Both the position numbers and the translations under genes were made by a program. This document shows positions 1 to 9,380 of a DNA stretch of 64,000 nucleotides, piece after piece; position 1 is the first letter of the stretch, and every line of letters begins with the position of its first letter. The notes below the pieces were generated by a model that worked only from the letters and a program-made list of their open reading frames with translations, made no database searches and had not been told where the DNA came from. The DNA is from Gymnothorax reevesii (Eukaryota; Chordata; Actinopteri; Anguilliformes; Muraenidae), in contig CM056581.1 of the NCBI GenBank assembly GCA_029721435.1, forward strand, positions 71,162,712 to 71,226,711, written 5' to 3'.

Positions 1-1622
1 GTGATCTGAAGCATTTCCCAGGCCAGATACACGCAGAGATTCACATTCTGAGCTTAAAACCTCAAAGAAGCGTGTTTTCATGAAAGAGCGTATGGAGACA
101 ATATCAGCGCTCTAGCTCGCTTCCTTAAGAAGATAGCAGCCAATTCACTCCTATTTAGTCATACAGTGAAAATTCACTCATGTTTGTCACTTTCCCACTG
201 ATTTACACACAGAATGAAAATTTTTGACATGCAGAAGTTAAAAAAAAGAAAGTTTTTAAAAAAGTGTATATCTTCTCTACAGAGACTCATATTCACTTCC
301 AATAGGCCATAAAAACACATTGGAAAAATGGATGGCATATATGCAGTGCAACAGTGATCTGAAGCATTTCCCAGGCCAGATACACGCAGAGATTCACATT
401 CTGAGCTTAAAACCTCAAAGAAGCGTGTTTTCATGAAAGAGCGTATGGAGACAATATCAGCGCTCTAGCTCGCTTCCTTAAGAAGATAGAAGCCAATTCA
501 CTCCTATTTAGTCATACAGTGAAAATTCACTCATGTTTGTCACTTTCCCACTGATTTACACACAGAATGAAAATTTTTGACACGCAGAAGTTAAAAAAAA
601 GAAAGTTTTTAAAAAAGTGTATATCTTCACTACAGAGACTCATATTCACTTCCAATAGGCCATAAAAACACATTGGAAAAATGGATGGCATATATGCAGT
701 GCAACAGTGATCTCAAGCATTTCCCAGGCCAGATACACGCAGAGATTCACATTCTGAGCTTAAAACCTCAAAGAAGCGTGTTTTCATGAAAGAGCGTATG
801 GAGACAATATCAGCGCTCTAGCTCGCTTCCTTAAGAAGATAGCAGCCAATTCACTCCTATTTAGTCATACAGTGAAAATTCACTCATGTTTGTCACTTTC
901 CCACTGATTTACACACGGATTGAAACTTTTTGACAAGCAGAAGTAAAAAAAAAGAAAGTTTTTAAAAAAGTGCATATCTTCACTTCAGAGACTCATATTC
1001 ACTTCCAATAGGCCATACAAGCAAATTGGACAAATTGCTGCCATATATGCAGTGCACAGTGATCTGAAGCATTTCCCAGCCCAGATACACGAACAGATTC
1101 ACTTTCTGAGCTTAAAACCTAGAAGAAGCGTGTTTTCATGAAAGAGCGTATGGAGACAATATCAGCGCTCTAGCTCGCTTCCTTAAGAAGATAGCAGCCA
1201 ATTCACTCCTATTTAGTCATACAGTGAAAATTCACTCATGTTTGTCACTTTCCCACTGATTTACACACAGAATGAAAATTTTGGACATGCAGAAGTTAAA
1301 AAAAAGAAAGTTTTTAAAAAAGTGTATATCCTCACTTCAGAGACTAATATTCACTTCCAATAGGCCATACAAGCACATTGGAAAAATTGGTGGCATATAT
1401 GCAGTGCAACAGAGATCTGAAGCATTTCCCAGGCCAGATACACGCAGAGATTCACATTCTGAGCTTAAAACCTCAAAGAAGCGTGTTTTCATGAAAGAGC
1501 GTATGGAGACAATATCAGCGCTCTAGCTCGCTTCCCTAAGAAGATAGCAGCCAATTCACTCCTATTTAGTCATACAGTGAAAATTCACTCATGTTTGTCA
1601 CTTTCCCACTGATTTACACACA

Positions 1623-1973
1623 GAATGAAAATCTTTGACATGCAGAAGTTAAAAAAAAGAAAGTTTTTAAAAAAGTGTATATCTTCACTACAGAGACTCA
1701 TATTCACTTCCAATAGGCCATAAAAACACATTGGAAAAATGGATGGCATATATGCAGTGCAACAGTGATCTGAAGCATTTCCCAGGCCAGATACACGCAG
1801 AGATTCACATTCTGAGCTTAAAACCTCAAAGTAGCGTGTTTTCATGAAAGAGCGTATGGAGACAATATCAGCGCTCTAGGTCGCTTCCTTAAGAAGATAG
1901 CAGCCAATTCACTCCTATTTAGTCATACAGTGAAAATTCACTCATGTTTGTCACTTTCCCACTGATTTACACA
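1623..1973. repeat. Monomer with 2-bp terminal deletion (351 bp)
   Basis: A family A monomer with AAATCTTTGAC (private change), CAAAGTAGCG and CTAGGTCGC, ending TTTACACAG instead of TTTACACACAG. The deletion shifts frame and truncates the trivial minus-strand frame of the next monomer to 81 codons. The same deletion is seen only at 10789, which ties the two regions together as duplicates. Confidence 0.85.
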
Positions 1974-2326
1974 GAATGAAAATTTTTGACATGCAGAAGT
2001 TAAAAAAAAGAAAGTTTTTAAAAAAGTGTATATCTTCACTACAGAGACTCATATTCACTTCCAATAGGCCATAAAAACACATTGGAAAAATGGATGGCAT
2101 ATATGCAGTGCAACAGTGATCTGAAGCATTTCCCAGGCCAGATACACGCAGAGATTCACATTCTGAGCTTAAAACCTCAAAGTAGCGTGTTTTCATGAAA
2201 GAGCGTATGGAGACAATATCAGCGCTCTAGGTCGCTTCCTTAAGAAGATAGCAGCCAATTCACTCCTATTTAGTCATACAGTGAAAATTCACTCATGTTT
2301 GTCACTTTCCCACTGATTTACACACA

Positions 2327-2678
2327 GAATGAAAATTTTTGACATGCAGAAGTTAAAAAAAAGAAAGTTTTTAAAAAAGTGTATATCTTCACTACAGAGA
2401 CTCACATTCACTTCCAATAGGCCATACAAGCAAATAGGACAAATTGCTGCCATATATGCAGTGCACAGTGATCTGAAGCATTTCCCAGCCCAGATACACG
2501 AACAGATTCACTTTCTGAGATTAAAACCTAGAAGATGCGTGTTTTCATGAAAGAGCGTATGGAGACAATATCAGCGCTCTAGCTCGCTTCCTTAAGAAGA
2601 TAGCAGCCAATTCACTCCTATTTAGTCATACAGTGAAAATTCACTCATGTTTGTCACTTTCCCACTGATTTACACACA
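2327..2678. repeat. Reference monomer, family D (352 bp), A-start/B-end composite
   Basis: The first ~100 bp match family A (GAATGAAAATTTTTGACATG, GTGTATATC, CACTACAGAG). The rest up to the conserved tail matches B (ATACAAGCAAAT, TTGCTGCC, GCACAGTGATC, CAGCCCAGATACACGAACAG, CCTAGAAG). The switch lies between ACTACAG and ACAAGC, a stretch where A and B are identical. D is therefore best read as an old A/B recombinant that was then amplified. Other copies start near 6559, 15023, 24900, 35482, 39361, 42183, 45358, 47121, 57423 and 62008. A D' form begins GAATGAACATTTTTG with AAATAGGAC (46063, 54602, 56365, 58128). Confidence 0.9.
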
Positions 2679-3384
2679 GAATGAAAATTTTTGACATGCA
2701 GAAGTTAAAAAAAAGAAAGTTTTTAAAAAAGTGTATATCTTCACTACAGAGACTCATATTCACTTCCAATAGGCCATAAAAACACATTGGAAAAATGGAT
2801 GGCATATATGCAGTGCAACAGTGATCTGAAGCATTTCCCAGGCCAGATACACGCAGAGATTCACATTCTGAGCTTAAAACCTCAAAGAAGCGTGTTTTCA
2901 TGAAAGAGCGTATGGAGACAATATCAGCGCTCTAGCTCGCTTCCTTAAGAAGATAGCAGCCAATTCACTCCTATTTAGTCATACAGTGAAAATTCACTCA
3001 TGTTTGTCACTTTCCCACTGATTTACACACAGAATGAAAATTTTTGACATGCAGAAGTTAAAAAAAAGAAAGTTTTTAAAAAAGTGTATATCTTCACTAC
3101 AGAGACTCATATTCACTTCCAATAGGCCATAAAAACACATTGGAAAAATGGATGGCATATATGCAGTGCAACAGTGATCTGAAGCATTTCCCAGGCCAGA
3201 TACACGCAGAGATTCACATTCTGAGCTTAAAACCTCAAAGAAGCGTGTTTTCATGAAAGAGCGTATGGAGACAATATCAGCGCTCTAGCTCGCTTCCTTA
3301 AGAAGATAGCAGCCAATTCACTCCTATTTAGTCATACAGTGAAAATTCACTCATGTTTGTCACTTTCCCACTGATTTACACACG

Positions 3385-3736
3385 GATTGAAACTTTTTGA
3401 CAAGCAGAAGTAAAAAAAAAGAAAGTTTTTAAAAAACTGCATATCTTCACTTCAGAGACTCATATTCACTTCCAATAGGCCATACAAGCAAATTGGACAA
3501 ATTGCTGCCATATATGCAGTGCACAGTGATCTGAAGCATTTCCCAGCCCAGATACACGAACAGATTCACTTTCTGAGCTTAAAACCTAGAAGAAGCGTGT
3601 TTTCATGAAAGAGCGTATGGAGACAATATCAGCGCTCTAGCTTGCTTCCTTAAGAAGATAGCAGCCAATTCACTCCTATTTAGTCATACAGTGAAAATTC
3701 ACTCATGTTTGTCACTTTCCCACTGATTTACACACA
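3385..3736. repeat. Reference monomer, family B (352 bp)
   Basis: The most diverged family. It begins GATTGAAACTTTTTGACAAG after CACACG, has GTGCATATC (here CTGCATATC, a private change), CACTTCAGAGACTCAT, ATACAAGCAAATTGGACAAA, TTGCTGCCATATATGC, GCACAGTGATC, CAGCCCAGATACACGAACAG, and CCTAGAAGAAGCG. From GCGTGTTTTCATG onward it is indistinguishable from family A. Other copies start near 905, 4094, 6208, 9029, 10097, 11848, 15728, 25605, 36188, 40067, 42889, 55308, 58832 and 62713; those at 15.7, 25.6, 36.2, 40.1 and 42.9 kb carry one extra A in the A-tract, which opens a 70-codon frame. Confidence 0.93.
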
Positions 3737-4441
3737 GAATGAAAATTTTTGACATGCAGAAGTTAAAAAAAAGAAAGTTTTTAAAAAAGTGTATATCTTC
3801 ACTACAGAGACTCATATTCACTTCCAATAGGCCATAAAAACACATTGGAAAAATGGATGGCATATATGCAGTGCAACAGTGATCTGAAGCATTTCCCAGG
3901 CCAGATACACGCAGAGATTCACATTCTGAGCTTAAAACCTCAAAGAAGCGTCTTTTCATGAAAGAGCGTATGGAGACAATATCAGCGCTCTAGCTCGCTT
4001 CCTTAAGAAGATAGCAGCCAATTCACTCCTAATTAGTCATACAGTGAAAATTCACTCATGTTTGTCACTTTCCCACTGATTTACACACGGATTGAAACTT
4101 TTTGACAAGCAGAAGTAAAAAAAAAGAAAGTTTTAAAAAAAGTGCATATCTTCACTTCAGAGACTCATATTCACTTCCAATAGGCCATACAAGCAAATTG
4201 GACAAATTGCTGCCATATATGCAGTGCACAGTGATCTGAAGCATTTCCCAGCCCAGATACACGAACAGATTCACTTTCTGAGCTTAAAACCTAGAAGAAG
4301 CGTGTTTTCATGAAAGAGCGTATGGAGACAATATCAGCGCTCTAGCTCGCTTCCTTAAGAAGATAGCAGCCAATTCACTCCTATTTAGTCATACAGTGAA
4401 AATTCACTCATGTTTGTCACTTTCCCACTGATTTACACACA

Positions 4442-4794
4442 GAATGAAAATTTTTGACATGCAGAAGTTAAAAAAAAGAAAGTTTTTAAAAAAGTGTATA
4501 TCTTCACTTCAGAGACTAATATTCACTTCCAATAGGCCATACAAGCACATTGGAAAAATTGGTGGCATATATGCAGTGCAACAGAGATCTGAAGCATTTC
4601 CCAGGCCAGATACACGCAGAGATTCACATTCTGAGCTTAAAACCTCAAAGAAGCGTGTTTTCATGAAAGAGCGTATGGAGACAATATCAGCGCTCTAGCT
4701 CGCTTCCCTAAGAAGATAGCAGCCAATTCACTCCTATTTAGTCATACAGTGAAAATTCACTCATGTTTGTCACTTTCCCACTGATTTACACACA
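4442..4794. repeat. Reference monomer, family C (353 bp)
   Basis: Defined by CACTTCAGAGACTAATATTC, ATACAAGCACATTGG, AAAAATTGGTGGCATATATG and CAACAGAGATCTG, the last giving an AGATCT site absent from A. Ends CCTCAAAGAAGCG and then CGCTTCCCTAAG. Further copies start near 1270, 12200, 16081, 16434, 18550, 20314, 22077, 25958, 26311, 28427, 30191, 32307, 36540, 40419, 43241, 45710, 55659, 56012, 57775, 59185 and 63065. Most copies from 12.2 kb on have the G inside the A-tract changed to A, giving an uninterrupted run of about 12 A. The retrotransposon landed in a C monomer. Confidence 0.93.
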
Positions 4795-5147
4795 GAATGA
4801 AAATTTTTGACATGCAGAAGTTAAAAAAAAGAAAGTTTTTAAAAAAGTGTATATCTTCACTACAGAGACTCATATTCACTTCCAATAGGCCATAAAAACA
4901 CATTGGAAAAATGGATGGCATATATGCAGTGCCACAGTGATCTGAAGCATTTCCCAGGCCAGATACACGCAGAGATTCACATTCTGAGCTTAAAACCTCA
5001 AAGAAGCGTGTTTTCATGAAAGAGCGTATGGAGACAATATCAGCGCTCTAGCTCGCTTCCTTAAGAAGATAGAAGCCAATTCACTCCTATTTAGTCATAC
5101 AGTGAAAATTCACTCATGTTTGTCACTTTCCCACTGATTTACACACA

Positions 5148-5500
5148 GAATGAAAATTTTTGACATGCAGAAGTTAAAAAAAAGAAAGTTTTTAAAAAAG
5201 TGTATATCTTCACTACAGAGACTCATATTCACTTCCAATAGGCCATAAAAACACATTGGAAAAATGGATGGCATATATGCAGTGCAACAGTGATCTGAAG
5301 CATTTCCCAGGCCAGATACACGCAGAGATTCACATTCTGAGCTTAAAACCTCAAAGAAGCGTGTTTTCATGAAAGAGCGTATGGAGACAATATCAGCGCT
5401 CTAGGTCGCTTCCTTAAGAAGATAGAAGCCAATTCACTCCTATTTAGTCATACAGTGAAAATTCACTCATGTTTGTCACTTTCCCACTGATTTACACACA
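5148..5500. repeat. Reference monomer, family A (353 bp)
   Basis: Representative of the commonest family. Diagnostic features in order: start GAATGAAAATTTTTGACATG; A-tract of eight A, then GAAAG; CACTACAGAGACTCATATTC; ATAAAAACACATTGG; GGATGGCATATATGC; CAACAGTGATCTG; CCCAGGCCAG; CCTCAAAGAAGCG. The minus strand stays open for 86 codons in most A copies, which follows from the copies being nearly identical and is not evidence of a gene. This copy also carries CTAGGTCGC in place of the more usual CTAGCTCGC. Confidence 0.95.
5359..5500. repeat. Invariant ~142-bp domain of the monomer (example copy)
   Basis: From GCGTGTTTTCATG to the TTTACACACA at the monomer end, families A, B, C and D are essentially identical, whereas the preceding ~210 bp carry nearly all family-defining differences. 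Compare the B copy at 3595-3736. The domain contains the palindrome TTTCATGAAA, the dyad AGAGCG-17 nt-CGCTCT, the palindrome AGCGCT and four CpGs (counting the one at its left edge). Selective constraint (a bound protein) or frequent conversion over this half could explain it; the sequence cannot tell these apart. No match to a CENP-B box was seen. Confidence 0.8.
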
Positions 5501-7263
5501 GAATGAAAATTTTTGACATGCAGAAGTTAAAAAAAAGAAAGTTTTTAAAAAAGTGTATATCTTCACTACAGAGACTCATATTCACTTCCAATAGGCCATA
5601 AAAACACATTGGAAAAATGGATGGCATATATGCAGTGCAACAGTGATCTGAAGCATTTCCCAGGCCAGATACACGCAGAGATTCACATTCTGAGCGTAAA
5701 ACCTCAAAGAAGCGTGTTTTCATGAAAGATCGTATGGAGACAATATCAGCGCTCTAGCTCGCTTCCTTAAGAAGATAGCAGCCAATTCACTCCTATTTAG
5801 TCATACAGTGAAAATTCACTCATGTTTGTCACTTTCCCACTGATTTACACACAGAATGAAAATTTTTGACATGCAGAAGTTAAAAAAAAGAAAGTTTTTA
5901 AAAAAGTGTATATCTTCACTACAGAGACTCATATTCACTTCCAATAGGCCATAAAAACACATTGGAAAAATGGATGGCATATATGCAGTGCAACAGTGAT
6001 CTGAAGCATTTCCCAGGCCAGATACACGCAGAGATTCACATTCTGAGCTTAAAACCTCAAAGAAGCGTGTTTTCATGAAAGAGCGTATGGAGACAATATC
6101 AGCGCTCTAGCTCGCTTCCTTAAGAAGATAGCAGCCAATTCACTCCTATTTAGTCATACAGTGAAAATTCACTCATGTTTGTCACTTTCCCACTGATTTA
6201 CACACGGATTGAAACTTTTTGACAAGCAGAAGTAAAAAAAAAGAAAGTTTTAAAAAAAGTGCATATCTTCACTTCAGAGACTCATATTCACTTCCAATAG
6301 GCCATACAAGCAAATTGGACAAATTGCTGCCATATATGCAGTGCACAGTGATCTGAAGCATTTCCCAGCCCAGATACACGAACAGATTCACTTTCTGAGC
6401 TTAAAACCTAGAAGAAGCGTGTTTTCATGAAAGAGCGTATGGAGACAATATCAGCGCTCTAGCTCGCTTCCTTAAGAAGATAGAAGCCAATTCACTCCTA
6501 TTTAGTCATACAGTGAAAATTCACTCATGTTTGTCACTTTCCCACTGATTTACACACAGAATGAAAATTTTTGACATGCAGAAGTTAAAAAAAAGAAAGT
6601 TTTTAAAAAAGTGTATATCTTCACTACAGAGACTCATATTCACTTCCAATAGGCCATACAAGCAAATTGGACAAATTGCTGCCATATATGCAGTGCACAG
6701 TGATCTGAAGCATTTCCCAGCCCAGATACACGAACAGATTCACTTTCTGAGATTAAAACCTAGAAGAAGCGTGTTTTCATGAAAGAGCGTATGGAGACAA
6801 TATCAGCGCTCTAGCTCGCTTCCTTAAGAAGATGGCAGCCAATTCACTCCTATTTAGTCATACAGTGAAAATTCACTCATGTTTGTCACTTTCCCACTGA
6901 TTTACACACAGAATGAAAATTTTTGACATGCAGAAGTTAAAAAAAAGAAAGTTTTTAAAAAAGTGTATATCTTCACTACAGAGACTCATATTCACTTCCA
7001 ATAGGCCATAAAAACACATTGGAAAAATGGATGGCATATATGCAGTGCAACAGTGATCTGAAGCATTTCCCAGGCCAGATACACGCAGAGATTCACATTC
7101 TGAGCTTAAAACCTCAAAGAAGCGTGTTTTCATGAAAGAGCGTATGGAGACAATATCAGCGCTCTAGCTCGCTTCCTTAAGAAGATAGAAGCCAATTCAC
7201 TCCTATTTAGTCATACAGTGAAAATTCACTCATGTTTGTCACTTTCCCACTGATTTACACACG

Positions 7264-7616
7264 GATTGAAACTTTTTGACAAGCAGAAGTAAAAAAAAAG
7301 AAAGTTTTAAAAAAAGTGCATATCTTCACTTCAGAGACTAATATTCACTTCCAATAGGCCATACAAGCACATTGGAAAAATTGGTGGCATATATGCAGTG
7401 CAACAGAGATCTGAAGCATTTCCCAGGCCAGATACACGCAGAGATTCACATTCTGAGCTTAAAACCTCAAAGAAGCGTGTTTTCATGAAAGAGCGTATGG
7501 AGACAATATCAGCGCTCTAGCTCGCTTCCCTAAGAAGATAGCAGCCAATTCACTCCTATTTAGTCATACAGTGAAAATTCACTCATGTTTGTCACTTTCC
7601 CACTGATTTACACACA
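7264..7616. repeat. Hybrid monomer, B start / C end
   Basis: Starts as family B (GATTGAAACTTTTTGACAAG, GTGCATATC) and continues as family C (GACTAATATTC, ATACAAGCACATTGG, TTGGTGGC, CAACAGAGATCTG). The switch lies between GTGCAT and GACTAAT, about 20 bp. It sits at +2822 from the full C monomer at 4442, with matching neighbours downstream, so a crossover between a B and a C monomer produced the left junction of that duplication. Confidence 0.85.
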
Positions 7617-9380
7617 GAATGAAAATTTTTGACATGCAGAAGTTAAAAAAAAGAAAGTTTTTAAAAAAGTGTATATCTTCACTACAGAGACTCATATTCA
7701 CTTCCAATAGGCCATAAAAACACATTGGAAAAATGGATGGCATATATGCAGTGCCACAGTGATCTGAAGCATTTCCCAGGCCAGATACACGCAGAGATTC
7801 ACATTCTGAGCTTAAAACCTCAAAGAAGCGTGTTTTCATGAAAGAGCGTATGGAGACAATATCAGCGCTCTAGCTCGCTTCCTTAAGAAGATAGAAGCCA
7901 ATTCACTCCTATTTAGTCATACAGTGAAAATTCACTCATGTTTGTCACTTTCCCACTGATTTACACACAGAATGAAAATTTTTGACATGCAGAAGTTAAA
8001 AAAAAGAAAGTTTTTAAAAAAGTGTATATCTTCACTACAGAGACTCATATTCACTTCCAATAGGCCATAAAAACACATTGGAAAAATGGATGGCATATAT
8101 GCAGTGCAACAGTGATCTGAAGCATTTCCCAGGCCAGATACACGCAGAGATTCACATTCTGAGCTTAAAACCTCAAAGAAGCGTGTTTTCATGAAAGAGC
8201 GTATGGAGACAATATCAGCGCTCTAGGTCGCTTCCTTAAGAAGATAGAAGCCAATTCACTCCTATTTAGTCATACAGTGAAAATTCACTCATGTTTGTCA
8301 CTTTCCCACTGATTTACACACAGAATGAAAATTTTTGACATGCAGAAGTTAAAAAAAAGAAAGTTTTTAAAAAAGTGTAAATCTTCACTACAGAGACTCA
8401 TATTCACTTCCAATAGGCCATAAAAACACATTGGAAAAATGGATGGCATATATGCAGTGCAACAGTGATCTGAAGCATTTCCCAGGCCAGATACACGCAG
8501 AGATTCACATTCTGAGCTTAAAACCTCAAAGAAGCGTGTTTTCATGAAAGAGCGTATGGAGACAATATCAGCGCTCTAGCTCGCTTCCTTAAGAAGATAG
8601 AAGCCAATTCACTCCTATTTAGTCATACAGTGAAAATTCACTCATGTTTGTCACTTTCCCACTGATTTACACACAGAATGAAAATTTTTCACACGCAGAA
8701 GTTAAAAAAAAGAAAGTTTTTAAAAAAGTGTATATCTTCACTACAGAGACTCATATTCACTTCCAATAGGCCATAAAAACACATTGGAAAAATGGATGGC
8801 ATATATGCAGTGCAACAGTGATCTGAAGCATTTCCCAGGCCAGATACACGCAGAGATTCACATTCTGAGCTTAAAACCTCAAAGAAGCGTGTTTTCATGA
8901 AAGAGCGTATGGAGACAATATCAGCGCTCTAGCTCGCTTCCTTAAGAAGATAGCAGCCAATTCACTCCTATTTAGTCATACAGTGAAAATTCACTCATGT
9001 TTGTCACTTTCCCACTGATTTACACACGGATTGAAACTTTTTGACAAGCAGAAGTAAAAAAAAAGAAAGTTTTTAAAAAAGTGCATATCTTCACTTCAGA
9101 GACTCATATTCACTTCCAATAGGCCATACAAGCAAATTGGACAAATTGCTGCCATATATGCAGTGCACAGTGATCTGAAGCATTTCCCAGCCCAGATACA
9201 CGAACAGATTCACTTTCTGAGCTTAAAACCTAGAAGAAGCGTGTTTTCATGAAAGAGCGTATGGAGACAATATCAGCGCTCTAGCTCGCTTCCCTAAGAA
9301 GATAGCAGCCAATTCACTCCTATTTAGTCATACAGTGAAAATTCACTCATGTTTGTCACTTTCCCACTGATTTACACACA
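7264..9380. repeat. Six-monomer segment, copy 2
   Basis: Partner of 4442-6558 at +2822. Its first monomer is the B/C hybrid. It has private GTGTAAATC near 8377 and TTCACACGCAG near 8688. Confidence 0.8.

Larger units (their letters stand above)
212..3031. repeat. Duplicated 8-monomer segment, copy 1 (partner at 9381-11847)
   Basis: Monomer order A, A (GACACGCAG with CTCAAGC), B, C (TTTTGGAC), A, A, D (CACATTCAC, AAATAGGAC, GAAGATGCG), A. The same rare markers recur in the same order 9169 bp downstream up to the C monomer and 8816 bp downstream after it. The copies are not identical: CTTCTCTACAG near 280 and CCTCACTTC near 1330 are private to this one. Confidence 0.82.
4442..6558. repeat. Six-monomer segment, copy 1 (partner at 7264-9380)
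   Basis: Order C, A (GTGCCACAG), A (CTAGGTCGC), A, A, B. The same order and the same markers recur 2822 bp downstream, that is, after 8 monomers. A private GAGCGTAAAACC near 5693 and GATCGTATGG near 5729 distinguish this copy. Confidence 0.8.

Noticed and set aside
5209..5466. Repeated TTCAC motifs as remnants of a shorter ancestral repeat
   Set aside because: Five TTCAC occurrences at spacings of about 19, 101, 104 and 29 bp lack matching flanks, so they do not support an internal sub-repeat.
5148..5500. CENP-B box in the satellite monomer
   Set aside because: No TTCG followed at the required spacing by CGGG is present in the consensus; the only CCCGGG, near 9892, is a private change in one monomer.
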